From CAJBLF01 sp041663325 (GTDB lineage Bacteria > Patescibacteriota > Gracilibacteria > Absconditabacterales > Absconditicoccaceae), in assembly GCA_041663325.1 (NCBI GenBank), contig JBAZRN010000013.1, forward strand, positions 1 through 35,037: DNA of 35,037 bases, read 5' to 3'. Positions within the stretch are counted from its first letter, which is position 1, and each line of letters begins with the position of its first letter. The notes below the pieces were generated by a model that saw only the letters and a list, made by a program, of their open reading frames with translations, had not been told where the DNA came from and searched no databases. Shown here piece after piece: positions 8,619-18,255 of this stretch. A program made the position numbers and the translations under genes.

Positions 8619-9638
8619 TTACGCGAATGATTTTGCAAACCTCAAATCACCATTGGTGAAATATCTGATATCTTTGATACCATAACGCACCGCAGCCAAT
8701 CTGCTAATACCTACACCAAATGCAAATCCTGATCGCTGAGTAGAATCTACGCCCGCAGATGCAAGGACATTCGGATGAATCATGCCCGCTCAGAGAATCT
8801 CCATCCAGTTGGAAAGTTCTTTTTTTCATGTTTCTTTATTGTACACTTCGTATCTCACATCGATTTCAAAGCCAGGTTCTACAAACGGAAAATATCAAGG
8901 TCTCATCCTAGTTTCAACGTTTTTGTGAAGCAAAGCAGAAAGCAATTTAGTCATCATTTCTTTGAAGTGTGCGACACTAATATCTTTGTCAATAACGATC
9001 CCTTCCAACTGGTAAAACATCGTGTCATGCGAAGCATCCATATTTTCATATCTATATACTTTACCAGGGACAACGGCTTTGAGCGGAAGCCCATATTTTT
9101 TGATAAGATAATTTTGCATGGATGACGTGTGCGTTCTGAGAATCAAGTTTTCTCCACTAGGCTCCTTGTCATTGAGATAAATAGTATCGTGCATTTCCGT
9201 AGCAGGATGAGAAAGTGGAATATTTACTGATTCAAAATTTTCAAATTTCGTCACCATTTCCGTGCCATACTCCATGACAAACCCCATAGACTTACATATA
9301 TCTTCTGCGTCTCTTCTGATTTCAGCGAGAAGCGAATAAGAACCTTTTTCAAAGGGAGTATCCAAACTAATATCTACTAAATCTTTTTCAAGCTGTTCAT
9401 TAATTTGTCCCATTTTAAATTCACGTTCTTTAGCTTCATAGGCTTCAGTCAGTTTCGTTTTGATTTCAGACAATTTAGCTCCTTTCTCTTTCTTCTCTTC
9501 CGGAGGTAAATCGACCATTACTTTGAATTCTTGGTTGAGGAGCCCTTTTTTTCCTAGATATATCTGAAAAAAATTTTCCAACTGAACTATATCGACGACC
9601 TTCTCCAATTCTCATAAGGCATGTTTCAATTCTATCAT
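8619..9638 (-). CDS. pheS: Phenylalanine--tRNA ligase alpha subunit, 339 aa
   Basis: ATG at 9638 reading leftward to TAA at 8619 with several TGA glycines. The N-terminal coiled-coil (LGELEKVVDIVQLENFF, then FLIYLGKKG-like sequence) is followed by the class II catalytic core: HPATEMHDTIYL (motif 1 region), LRTHTSSMQNYLI (motif 2 approach), VYRYENMDASHDTMFYQLEG, and motif 3 in GFAFGVGISRLAAVRYGI. This subunit carries the aminoacylation site and works as a heterotetramer with PheT. No pheT is next to it; the gene to its right is an ABC ATPase on the other strand, about 400 bp away. Length fits the family (about 330-350). Confidence 0.95.
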
Positions 9639-10041
9639 TCTTCTAAACTAAGAAACTAAAAACACTACTTGATTACGGATTACTGAGCACCAGCTTAAGA
9701 TAAGAAAATGATCTAAACTTTCAACCATTTTTTATCAATTTTGATTAAGTATTCACACCCATACCATAAAGAATATTATAGTAAGCAGGTGAAGTGAGTT
9801 TTGGTCAATTTTAGTTCATTTTCACCCAACGAAGTATTTTTTAGTCATTTTGTCAATTCAAACACTAGGACGCGACTATTTTCTTTTGCAAAATAAACTT
9901 TTTGAGGCTATACTTAACTAAATAATCAAATAGACCTAAGTAGCAAGTAGCAAGACATAAGACATAAAAAAGTATAATAGTTCATACAAAACAATTCCGA
10001 CATTATTCATCATTCATTTTTAATTATTCATTAGTCTTCAT
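9639..10041. other. Divergent intergenic region, promoters only
   Basis: About 400 bp with no supported gene and no tRNA-like T-arm. It holds the promoter at 9886-9914, an imperfect inverted repeat around ggtgaa/ttcacc (9789-9827), and short tandem duplications (agtagcaagtagcaag and acataagacata) at 9940-9970. Confidence 0.6.
9886..9914 (+). promoter_or_regulatory. Sigma-70-type promoter for the ABC gene
   Basis: TTGCAA at 9886-9891, 17-bp spacer, TATACT at 9909-9914. The spacer (aataaact...) resembles that of the promoter at 3452. The leader to the ATG would be about 120 nt. Confidence 0.6.
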
Positions 10042-10704
10042 ATGATCACACCATTAATAGAAATCAAGGATCTTAGCCGATGATATCGAGATAATCCAGC
10101 TCCGCTTTTTGAAAAATTAAGTTTATCCCTAGAAGCAAATGAATTTTTTGTGCTGACAGGAAAGTCAGGAACGGGAAAGACAACATTAGTAAAATTTATT
10201 ACTGGAAAACTTACTCCGCCAGAAAAAACAATTTTCTACAACAGACAAGATATGGCCACATTTACCTCAGAAGACATCCAGATTTTGAGAAAAAGATTAG
10301 GAATAATTTTCCAAGATTATCAACTCTTAGAAGATTTGAATGTCAGAGAAAATATTATATATCCCCTTCATTTATATGAACTTGGTGAAACGATTATAGA
10401 GTCCAAACTCAAACAAGTATTGCAAAAAGTGAATGTGAAGCATCTTTTAGACACGCCAGTAAAATTATTGAGTTCTGGAGAGAAACAAAGAGTCTCACTT
10501 GCCAGAGCACTCATTCACGATCCAGAATTTATCATCGCTGACGAACCGACAGGAAATCTTGATCGAGAAAATACGCAAATCGTAGCGGATATCCTAATTG
10601 AAGCCAATAAATCAGGGAATACCGTGTTTTTGATTACTCACGATATTCATTTATTAAATTATCTCAAAGCTAAACATCCGATCAAATTATATGTAATTAA
10701 ATAA
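10042..10704 (+). CDS. FtsE-like ABC transporter ATP-binding protein, 220 aa
   Basis: ATG 10042 to TAA 10704; one TGA (10081) encodes Gly in SRGY. All ABC ATPase motifs are visible: Walker A GKSGTGKTT (about 40-48), Q-loop IIFQDYQLLEDLNVRENI, signature LSSGEKQR, Walker B FIIADEPTGNLD, and the H-loop in LITHDIH. The Q-loop wording FQDYQLL and the size match FtsE/LolD-type subunits, which pair with FtsX/MacB-type permeases. FtsEX regulates peptidoglycan hydrolases at division. No permease gene is adjacent, so the partner is unknown and ftsE is not assigned firmly. The next gene starts 51 nt downstream. Confidence 0.9.
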
Positions 10705-10755
10705 GACGTCTATGGAGCAAATAAGTATTTTACTTCTTATCATAACGATATTCAT

Positions 10756-11256
10756 ATGGCAGAGAGCAAACAAAATATTATTAGCAAAAACATTGTCAAT
10801 GAAATAGAAACATTAGACATCGCAGGATATCTCAAACAAGAGGTGAAAGATTTTTTAAAGCATTTGCATTATTACAAAATCAAAAATATTCTCCAAAACA
10901 TAGATGCGCTGAAAGAATATCTCATCTGCCTGGATCATCAAAATACCAATCAAATTCACGAATTGGAATACGAAAAAAACCCAGACATGGAAATAGGAAA
11001 CCATGATGTTTTCTATTATATTTCCAGCAAAGGATTGAAAAAAGTAGGACAACACAAAATCCACCAAAAAATATGGGAAAATGATTTCAATCTGAACTAT
11101 ATTATGCAAGGGATTACGTGATTCCTCGTCTTGACTGCTGACGAATTCTGTAATGCTTCCCCTACCAGAATGTCAATCAACAGAATGCTTTGGCAAAAAC
11201 AACTTCAAAACACAGGACATATAAGTACTACAGAAGATAGTTCAGTTATAAATTAA
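10756..11256 (+). CDS. Hypothetical protein, 166 aa
   Basis: ATG 10756 to TAA 11256, with one TGA (11119) read as Gly. The product is soluble, with predicted helices in the first 60 residues (ISKNIVNEIETLDIAGYLKQ, then LKHLHYYKIKNILQNIDALK) and a more mixed C-terminal part with TGFLVLTADEFCNASPTR. I do not recognise the family. It follows the FtsE-like gene by 51 nt on the same strand, so co-transcription is likely and a role as a partner is possible, but it has no membrane segment and is not an FtsX. Confidence 0.75.
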
Positions 11257-11405
11257 AAAAAATACGCAGGTGAAGAAAAGATGATCACAACAAAGCGTTG
11301 AAGTCATTTTTAAAAAAGATTGACTTGAGAATTCATAGCAAAACTATATAGTCAAAATAATAAAAAAAACCAAGAATTTTACAAATAGATACTGAAGTTT
11401 CAGTA

Positions 11406-12077
11406 ATGACAGATTTTGATCAAAAACTCTTAGCTCTACTCGATGTAGTGATCGACAATTACATCAACAAATGAGAGCCCGTTGGTTCAAAATTTTTACA
11501 TTCACTTGAAGATGCTGAATATGCGCCTTCTACCTTGAGAAAGTATCTTAATATGCTGGAAAAAGCAGGAATGGTATACCAACCTTACAATAGTTCAGGA
11601 AGAGTTCCTACAGTTCAAGGATTGACCACGTATATAGAAAATTATCTTGTAGCTCAAGAAGATGAAAAGCAGGACGAAGTTATCAAAGTAAGAAGCGGAC
11701 TAAAACAATTAGTAGAAAGCATTGGCGCATTAGCTGATGGTGTTGTCGTAGGGTTCCTAAGAAATGATGAATACTATTATCTCTGAATAAATAATCTCCT
11801 CAGAGATGATATGGTAGAAGAATATCATACCACAAGAAGCATCATCCGTTTCATTGAAGAAAAGAGAATCGTAAAATTTATCGACAGCAAAATCCTGAAA
11901 AAGAATCAGATATATTATACTTTTATAGAAGATCAAAAAATACTTATCTCATGTTTATACACCAAAATAACTATTGAAGACTATGATTGTATGCTTTGCA
12001 TCATAGGACCGACCAGAGTGAATTACAAAAAAAACCTAGCAATTTTTCAAAAAATATTACAATCTTTAGATAGATAA
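11406..12077 (+). CDS. hrcA: Heat-inducible transcription repressor HrcA, short form, 223 aa
   Basis: ATG 11406 to TAA 12077, with TGA glycines in NKGEPVG and YLGIN. The N-terminal winged helix is a clear HrcA match: VVIDNYINKGEPVGSKFL, then STLRKYLNMLEKAGMVYQP, then SSGRVPTVQGLTTYI. HrcA binds CIRCE operators and represses chaperone genes. Length is well below the usual 330-350; the central dimerisation insert seems reduced while a GAF-like C-terminal part (IGPTRVNYKKNLAIFQKIL) remains. I did not see a CIRCE inverted repeat (TTAGCACTC-N9-GAGTGCTAA) upstream, and no chaperone gene follows. It probably forms an operon with the small gene at 12088. Confidence 0.9.
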
Positions 12078-12087
12078 CCTTTTTAGC

Positions 12088-12477
12088 ATGACAGAAACCA
12101 TAGAGAAAAAAATAGATACCCCTGTTTGATGATGATCAGCAGAAAAAACTGATTATTCCAAAGTTCTTGAATGATTAAGCAGCAGAGAAAACCTATGAAA
12201 TAAAGAATCAGAGGAAGCGAAAAAACAAGCGGCTGAACTTCTCAATAAAATTCAATGAACACCATGAGCAGAAGTTAAAAAAGAAGCAATTAAAAAAAAT
12301 CCCTCGATACTTCCTCCTGAAGTCAAAACAGCGATTAACCAACTTAACCGTCCAGAAGCAGAAAAAGGAATAGAGCAATCATACGCAAACATAGACGCCA
12401 CGATCAAAAATAGTAAAAACGAAAAAGGTATCGGAGGATTCCTCGGAAAAATAATGAACAAAATACTTGGTCAGTAA
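12088..12477 (+). CDS. Small UGA-rich hypothetical protein, 129 aa
   Basis: ATG 12088 to TAA 12477, invisible under the standard code because of seven in-frame TGA, including three in a row (PVGGGSAEK). The product is charged and helical: SREN, EEAKKQAAELLNKIQG, GAEVKKEAIKKN, LPPEVKTAINQLNRPEAEKG, ending GGFLGKIMNKILGQ. It has no signal peptide or membrane segment. The start lies 10 nt after the hrcA stop, so it is very likely co-transcribed with hrcA. It is not GrpE. I do not recognise it. Confidence 0.75.
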
Positions 12478-12581
12478 ATACAGAAAATTTCAGAAAGATA
12501 AAAACTTTCCATAATTCTTAATTTTTAATAAGCGAAGCTCTTAATTCTTAATAAGTTTTTTAGTTATTGTAATAATACAGT

Positions 12582-13079
12582 ATGTCGATTATTCAAAGCG
12601 CTTGATGAATTGTATATTATATCGCTTCAGACGGACAGCCGAGATATCTCCTCATCAAAAGACATGCCCTGAGCGGCAAAATAGAACGAGTGGCTCCCAA
12701 AGGAAAAATCCAAGGAAATGAAGATATCCAAAAAACTGCGCTCAGAGAAGTAAGCGAAGAAACAGGCATTCCGATAAATCAAATGAAAATAAAACAACTG
12801 ATAGGAACAACGCAGCTCAGAAACACGGAAAACCAAAAAGGTCAAATGGACAAAGATGTAACCTATTTTCTGATACAATATACGGGAAATCCTGATTTTG
12901 TCAAAATAGAACGTGTAGAAGGATATATTGGGATACACAAACGATGCACATTAAACGAAGTATTGTCACTGATCTACTATCAGGATATTAGAGAACTCAT
13001 TAGAAAAAGTTATACCATGATCAAAGATGGACAAAAAAATCTGGATATCAAAAAAGATTTTATCGACAAACTCGGATAG
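12582..13079 (+). CDS. Nudix hydrolase, 165 aa
   Basis: ATG 12582 to TAG 13079; two TGA at codons 8-9 encode the Gly-Gly of QSAGGIVYYI, the usual first strand of the fold. The Nudix box G-x5-E-x7-R-E-x-x-E-E-x-G is complete: GKIQGNE followed by ALREVSEETGI, at about residues 43-65. The Arg-Glu-x-x-Glu-Glu part binds the catalytic metals. The family cleaves nucleoside diphosphates linked to another moiety. The SAGGIVY start and PKGKIQGNE context resemble diadenosine polyphosphate hydrolases, but the substrate cannot be fixed. It is followed 110 nt later by the hibernation-factor-like gene. Confidence 0.92.
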
Positions 13080-13188
13080 TTAGAGAAAATACAATTGAAT
13101 TTTTTGACTAATTGACTATATGTCTTTAACAGAGAATGTGTTTTCTGTTTCATACATGCTACCTTTTACCTTCTACTTTATGTAAAAA

Positions 13189-13515
13189 ATGACAAAAAAC
13201 CCTGTGATTTCATATCAATTCGTAGATGTGCCGGCAGACAAACAAGAATTTGTAAAAGAAATTGTACAAAAAAACCTTGAGGGAAAAATGGACTCATATT
13301 TCAAAAAGATTTATGAAAATAAGGATACTGCAGAAATTAGAATCGAATATAAAATTACAAGGACTAAACAAGGAAAATATACAGGAGACTTCAAATTTAA
13401 TTACGATGGCGCTGTATTTACCTGGACTACGGGAGAAGGTGGATTCAAAATCATAGAAGATGTTATAAATCACGCATTCGAACATTTCAAAATACATCTA
13501 TCAAAATGAAAATAG
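13189..13515 (+). CDS. Ribosome hibernation factor-like (HPF/RaiA family), 108 aa
   Basis: ATG 13189 to TAG 13515; the TGA at 13507 is the penultimate Gly. The layout matches HPF/RaiA: a helix after the first strand (KQEFVKEIVQKNLEGKMDSY), a central strand (TAEIRIEYKITRTKQGKYTG), a second strand (DFKFNYDGAVFTWTTGEGG) and a final helix (IIEDVINHAFEHFKIHLS). These proteins bind the 30S decoding region and silence ribosomes in stationary phase. The identity is from the overall pattern, not from a signature motif. It sits between the Nudix gene and greA, both on the same strand. Confidence 0.65.
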
Positions 13516-13569
13516 TGTAAACAATAAAACGATTTGCTTATGCCTTTTTACTTATTTTTCAAAAAAGTT

Positions 13570-14070
13570 ATGAAAAAAAATTATCTTACCAAAGAGGGAT
13601 ACGAACAATTGGTCGAGGAACTCAGTGATCTCAAAAAAATCAAACTTCCCGCAGTCTTAGAAAGACTAGGAGAAGCCAAAGCCATGTGAGATCTTTCAGA
13701 AAATTTCGAATATAAATCTGCGCTCGAAGACAAAGATTTGATAAATTCAAGAATCAGTGAAATAGAAACATTGATCGATGACGTAGAAATCATCAAAGAA
13801 GAGAAAAAAAGCAAATCAGATAAAATAATAGATTATGGATCTAAGGTAACAGTGCAAATGGATGATAACGATATCTATACGGTAACTGTTGTTGGTACAG
13901 GAGAGACTACCATGGATTTTGATAAAAATTTTAGAACAACAAAAGACTCTATCAAGATATCACTTGAGTCACCGATAGGGATAGCAATAAAATGAAAAAA
14001 GACTGGAGATCACGTTAGAATGAGACTCAACAACGAAAGAAAAGAAGTGAAAATATTAGACGTAAAATAA
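13570..14070 (+). CDS. greA: Transcription elongation factor GreA, 166 aa
   Basis: ATG 13570 to TAA 14070, TGA as Gly at two sites. The N-terminal coiled coil starts NYLTKEGYEQLVEEL, and its tip AKAMGDLSENFEYKSA keeps the acidic pair (Asp41, Glu44) that reaches into the RNA polymerase secondary channel and stimulates cleavage of backtracked RNA; Gly40 at the tip is TGA-encoded. The C-terminal FKBP-like domain has YGSKVTVQ, SLESPIGIAIKGKKTGDHVR and the final strand. Length is normal (about 158). It is 54 nt after the hibernation-factor gene. Confidence 0.95.
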
Positions 14071-14153
14071 TTCAAGATGTTAAATACTTAGATCAATACA
14101 CTATATAGCCTATACTGTACATCAAGCTTTAGGCTTCAAGCTTTAAGCTATAT

Positions 14154-15125
14154 TTAGTTGTATTGCACATCAGTAACATTTCGATCATTTCGTATATCAA
14201 AAGTAATCCTGCACGTAGCAGAGTTCTTTTTTTGATCAAGTCATTGAAGTCCAAGGGTAATAGTATAGGGATCATGATACGTAAATGTTCATTCTGAGTT
14301 TATACTGCTCAACTGAGAAAAATCATTTTGACAATGGGATTGAATAAGATTCATCTTTTTTTCTACTACAAAAGCTTCGTTAACAATCTGAAACATATTG
14401 GAAATATCCAAAATCATATCATCAGTAATGTTTTTAAATAAGAAACCAAAGGTATTGTCGTCAAATGCAGTCCAAAAGCCAGTTCCATGTTTATAAAAAG
14501 TATATCATCGATAAGATTCAAAATTATCCTTGTTATTTTGGATATAGTCAGCGATTAAATACGTACAATTTTTACTTTTGAGGATTTTACTGCACAAAAA
14601 ACGTTCGATGTTTACCACAGGATTTTCATTAAACCGCACTTGAATATTGCTTCAAGATTTCATAGCGCTCAGCTGAGGTTGTGTAGAAAAATCAAGATAC
14701 ATAAGTTCTTTGACAAAAAAATATCTATTAGCGTTGATAATAAGTCACTGATCAGGAATTTTAAGGGTATCTACTTCTACAACAGGAGTTATTTTAAAAT
14801 ATTTTTTGACCCTGCCTACAAGTTCTATCTTTTTACCTTCATAAGCATTGAGATTGATAGTAGAACTTTTGAGTCAGATTTTTTTTCATTCCTTAGTAAT
14901 AAGTGAATGGGTATAGTTAGGAAATTTATTATCAGCGGTAATAGTACCAGAAAAAGTAATAGTTGCTCCCAACGTATACAGAGATTCTGAAGAATTTTGA
15001 CTAAACCTTTGACTAACTCAGGTAATAAGTTTAATCAAAAAATATGTTCCTACACAAACAAGGACAAGCCGAAAAATAACCTTTGCATTTAGTATTTTTT
15101 TTTGCTTAAGATTTCTTATAACCAT
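14154..15125 (-). CDS. Membrane-anchored extracytoplasmic protein, 323 aa
   Basis: ATG at 15125 reading leftward to TAA 14154; fully open only with TGA as Gly, and therefore missing from a standard-code reading. The basic N-terminus is followed by one hydrophobic segment (about 17-35, VIFRLVLVCVGTYFLIKLI), a signal anchor. The exterior part is beta-rich, with LGATITFSGTITADN, AYEGKKIELVGRVKKYF (OB-like) and CRITFDIRNDRNVTDVQY at the end, and a few Cys residues. No family is recognised. It is convergent with greA and divergent from rsmG. Confidence 0.75.
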
Positions 15126-15249
15126 AAAGATACATAATATCTAAAAAATATAACAAAAAACCGGATACGGTTACCTACTATAATGATTTTAAGAAAGAAA
15201 GCAAGAGTATCAGCAAGGACAAAATATTTACCCATACAGCTTATGACCT

Positions 15250-15825
15250 ATGGACACTAAACGAAAAGAGTTAATAGACCAATTCATAGCTATAAACTCA
15301 CATACCAATCTTTCAGCTATCAGAGACCCAGAGGGCATTTGGATCAAACATATCCAAGATTCGCTAGAGATTAACAAGGTACTAGTTCTAAAGCCAGGAT
15401 CAACACTTTGTGACGTGGGAACATGAGGAGGATTCCCCCTTTTACCCATAGCAATAAATAATCCTGAACTCCAATGTACGGGCATCGATTCCACCAAAAA
15501 GAAAATCAATGCTATCAACGAAATGATTACTAATCTCAAAATATCAAACGCTGCAGCATTACGAACCAGAGCTGAAGACCATAAAACAACATATGATTAT
15601 GTCACTGCGAGAGCTGTTGGATATATCGATAAATTACTCCCTCAAATTCATCATCTCGTAAAAAAATGAGGTCATCTGATCTTATACAAGCAATACACTC
15701 CCGAAGAAAGTCAGGATATTATTCATTTTAGTAAAAGATATCGTTTCGTTGTGCAAAAAAGACACAAATATCAGCTCTTTGACTGAGATATTCAAAGAAT
15801 TATCTATGTATTGAAGAAAATCTAA
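15250..15825 (+). CDS. rsmG: 16S rRNA (guanine527-N7)-methyltransferase RsmG, 191 aa
   Basis: ATG 15250 to TAA 15825. The motif SAIRDPEGIWIKHIQDSLE is characteristic of RsmG (GidB), followed by the SAM-binding loop CDVGTGGGFPLLPIAI at about 54-69, where the glycine after Thr is TGA-encoded. Later come GIDSTKKKINAINEM and YVTARAVG. The enzyme methylates G527 of 16S rRNA near the decoding site. It is a little shorter than usual (about 205-240); the first helix is trimmed. A TATAAT box at 15179-15184 may be its -10 element. It is divergent from the anchored protein at 14154. Confidence 0.93.
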
Positions 15826-15884
15826 AAAAATTATTGCTTTATAGTAAAATAAATATATAAGTAGGGTCAAAAAAAACAAAAACC

Positions 15885-16373
15885 ATGAATAGAAAAATAA
15901 AAAAAATTTTCTTCTCCAACTTTACTCTTATAGTCTTAAGTGCCCTATATATTATATTCAGTTTTATTTCATTTTTGGCTGAATATACAATAGGGAAAAT
16001 GAACTGGGAATGGTCGATAATCCTCAAAGGCAGCAACGTCATAATTGACATTATTTTAGTCACTACGGGAGTATTCACCGCCCTGCAAATTTGGTTGAGA
16101 AAAAAAATAAAAAAATGGAGTATCCTAAGGAAACGTATGATTATCATATTATACCTAGCTGATACTCTATCGCTAATCTTGGTGTTTTTTTCTTTATATG
16201 CACTACGATTGGCAGGTATGTTTTGGGGGAAGCAAATGACCCTCTATAGCTTTAAGATAAATATCTTAATGTCTATAAGCGCAATAGTTATATTAGGCTA
16301 TGCCCTAAAATTTCTATTGCAAAAACTCAAAAAGACAGGCAAAAAAATGAAAAAAAAAGCAACAATGTCCTAA
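15885..16373 (+). CDS. Four-TM membrane protein, 162 aa
   Basis: ATG 15885 to TAA 16373, no TGA. Four hydrophobic segments are visible at about residues 12-32 (FTLIVLSALYIIFSFISFLA), 48-66 (VIIDIILVTTGVFTALQIW), 85-107 (MIIILYLADTLSLILVFFSLY) and 125-145 (NILMSISAIVILGYALKFLL). The N-terminus, the middle loop (RKKIKKWSILRKR) and the C-terminus are strongly basic, which puts them in the cytoplasm. The family is unknown. It starts 59 nt after rsmG on the same strand and is closed by a hairpin with T-run at 16372-16420. Confidence 0.75.
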   Translation: MNRKIKKIFFSNFTLIVLSALYIIFSFISFLAEYTIGKMNWEWSIILKGSNVIIDIILVTTGVFTALQIWLRKKIKKWSILRKRMIIILYLADTLSLILVFFSLYALRLAGMFWGKQMTLYSFKINILMSISAIVILGYALKFLLQKLKKTGKKMKKKATMS

Positions 16374-16420
16374 CGCTCAAATTTTATCACTGTATATTGC
16401 AGGAAGATGAAGAGCGTTTT
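16372..16420 (+). terminator. Terminator-like long-loop hairpin
   Basis: Stem AACGCTC (16372-16378) with GAGCGTT (16412-16418), followed by T residues. The loop is about 33 nt, so this is a weaker prediction. Confidence 0.5.
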
Positions 16421-16750
16421 TTCGTATATACGAAAATTATTGGCTTATAATACGAAAGCCAAAAAACTTTATCACATATGCCAGATGCACGCCACGGGAT
16501 AGTAATATTATCGTAGATGAAACAGCTAACTGGAACGAACCGAAATGGGGACCCCGGTACTTCACCGGGGGTTTGAGGTGAGTTGGTAGGTCATGTGTAT
16601 TTGAAATATTCATACTGAGTTTTGCATCTGGCTTGATCTTTTTCGTTAGTTTTTCTATCAAGAGAAAAAGTAACCCCCAGCGGAGCGTTCAAAAAATATA
16701 AAAAAAATAGCTATTCATACATTATGAAAATAGTTACCCAAAAAGTTTGA
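16374..16750. other. Convergent intergenic region holding repeat copy B
   Basis: No gene is supported between the four-TM protein and the ZIP gene. It contains the hairpin at 16372-16420, a smaller hairpin ttggctt/aaagccaa (16440-16462) and repeat copy B. A minus-strand reading frame covers copy B but is not conserved in copy A, so I do not call it a gene. Confidence 0.7.
16480..16689. repeat. Structured two-copy element, copy B
   Basis: Same order of parts as copy A: outer arms GCCAGATGCA (16480-16489) and TGCATCTGGC (16623-16632), motif gaaccgaaatgggg, inner stem CCCCGGT/ACCGGGG (16552-16558 with 16564-16570), then hairpin around tttttct-atcaag-agaaaaa with flanks GTTA/TAAC, ending agcggagcgtt. 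Relative to copy A, one C-G pair in the last stem has become T-A, a compensatory change. Confidence 0.75.
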
Positions 16751-17500
16751 CTAACCTTCAATAAACAACAACACGGACATAATTCAGATACCGAGGAGGA
16801 AAAAAAGTATTTGGGGAATGCTTTGAGATAGTTTATTTTCTTTATGAAGCTCAGGGATAAGGTCAGACCCAGCAATATATATAAATGTCCCTGCAGCGAA
16901 AGGGATCAATATTGCTACCATATTATTCGTATAACGATATAATAAGAATGCAATCAATACACCAAGCACTGCAGTCAATGCAGTGACAAAGTTGAGCAAT
17001 AACGCTCTTTTCCTGCTAAAACCTCCATGAACAAGCACGCCAAAATCTCAGATCTCCTGGGGGATTTCATGCAATACCACAGCAATCGTAGTCGCTATTC
17101 CGACAGGAATGCTGACTAAATAACTCGCTCAAATAATCAATCCATCGATTAAATTATGGACCATATCTCAGACCAAATTCATGATCGCAAATGGATGCGT
17201 ATGCTGTTTGGTAACAGGCATATGACAATGATTTCGACGGATAACCTTTTCTGTGATCAAACCAAAAAATATTCATCCGAGTATTCGTAATGAAATAGTA
17301 ACATTTCGTCATGCTGTATGAATTATTCCTGGCAACAAATGAAAAAACACATCGCCAAGCAAAGCTCATGCAGAAAAGCTGACAAGCCATAAAACTATCT
17401 TTTTGAGTAAGGACAAACGAATTCATAAGGTTGCAATACCCACCAACGAAATTACACTCACAATAAACACACTCACAAGTGCATACCAAAAAGACATCAT
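16751..17500 (-). CDS. ZIP family divalent metal transporter, 249 aa
   Basis: ATG at 17500 (a second ATG follows) reading leftward to TAG 16751, restored by TGA as Gly. Seven to eight hydrophobic segments are visible. The metal-binding signatures of ZIP proteins are present: NLVGDMVHNLIDG in TM4 (His115, Asn116, Asp119) and LHEIPQEIGD in TM5 (His144, Glu145, Glu149). A His-rich loop precedes them (RRNHCHMPVTKQHTHP, about 89-103), typical of the cytoplasmic loop. ZIP transporters bring Zn, Fe or Mn into the cytoplasm. The exact metal is not predictable. It is convergent with the four-TM gene. Confidence 0.92.
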
Positions 17501-17762
17501 ACTCTAAAACAACATATAAAATAATCAATAGATGTAGATAGTATGATTATGTATTTCTTGTAACTTTGCAATATTTCTTACTTACCCATAAGGCGTTATT
17601 ATAAAAATCTAAAGTGTCTATTGGACATAGCATTGATTTTCTATACCAAAAGTATATAAGTATCTAAAATAAAAATTACAATAAAAATAATTTTTAAAAT
17701 AAAAAAAGTATAAACTTAAAAAATCCAGATGAGCAGACTGGGATATCAAACAGCAGATAATT

Positions 17763-18173
17763 ATGAATAAAAAAATAAATTTTTACGTATTTAAGGTTAC
17801 AGGCTATGGTAGCCCTGACTCTATAGGTCAACAACAATTGTTTGTAAAAACTAGTGTATCTAATAAATCTTGTTGTTTTTGTGTTTATTATGAAAAAGAA
17901 GGACTAAGACTTCCAAATAAAGATACCGAAGAGTGGAAGAAATCCTTTAGTCTTCTCAGAAAATTTATCAATACAATTGGCATTGATTGTAAACAAGGAC
18001 TGATGGAATTTAAATTTCATTTTAATCAAGAAACATCAACCGAAGGTGTTTATTGGGTTGATAAACAATGGACAGGACATATTTGGGCTACAAATGTTTT
18101 CCGTCTCATACAGCCATTAACTCCAAGTGAAATGAGTTTTGTTCTGGCTCTTCAGAAAGAAATGATCGGATAA
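17763..18173 (+). CDS. Hypothetical protein, 136 aa
   Basis: ATG 17763 to TAA 18173, no TGA. It is soluble and rich in aromatic residues, with a Cys cluster (SNKSCCFCVYYEKEG) in a strand-like context, a helix (EEWKKSFSLLRKFINTIG), and a Trp-rich strand pair (GVYWVDKQWTGHIWATNVF). It ends with LTPSEMSFVLALQKEM. I do not recognise the family. It stands alone between the ZIP gene and alr, with a strong terminator after it and an AT-rich 260-bp upstream region. Confidence 0.7.
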   Translation: MNKKINFYVFKVTGYGSPDSIGQQQLFVKTSVSNKSCCFCVYYEKEGLRLPNKDTEEWKKSFSLLRKFINTIGIDCKQGLMEFKFHFNQETSTEGVYWVDKQWTGHIWATNVFRLIQPLTPSEMSFVLALQKEMIG

Positions 18174-18195
18174 TAAGTCATGTTTTTAAATATAC

Positions 18196-18228
18196 ATCCT
18201 TGTCAGTTTAGCTGATGAGGATTTTTTT
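18196..18228 (+). terminator. Intrinsic terminator
   Basis: An 11-bp stem, ATCCTTGTCAG/CTGATGAGGAT (18196-18206 with 18212-18222, two G-T pairs), loop of five, then a T-run. Confidence 0.85.
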
Positions 18229-18255
18229 GAAATAGGTAAAATTGAATATATAAAG

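Noticed and set aside
8775..9125. Plus-strand open frame within pheS
   Set aside because: Antisense shadow of a well-supported pheS.
10712..10807. Hydrophobic 31-codon frame (MEQISILLLIITIFIW...) after the ABC gene
   Set aside because: It overlaps the next gene by about 50 nt in another frame and has no other support. It could be a small membrane peptide, but evidence is too thin.
14640..14906. Plus-strand open frame at 14640
   Set aside because: Antisense to the anchored protein at 14154-15125, which is complete with TGA as Gly.
16437..16661. Minus-strand frame across repeat copy B (IEKLTKKIKPDA...)
   Set aside because: A similar frame exists in copy A, but lengths and ends differ, an indel breaks the upstream part, and the DNA pattern is that of nested inverted repeats.
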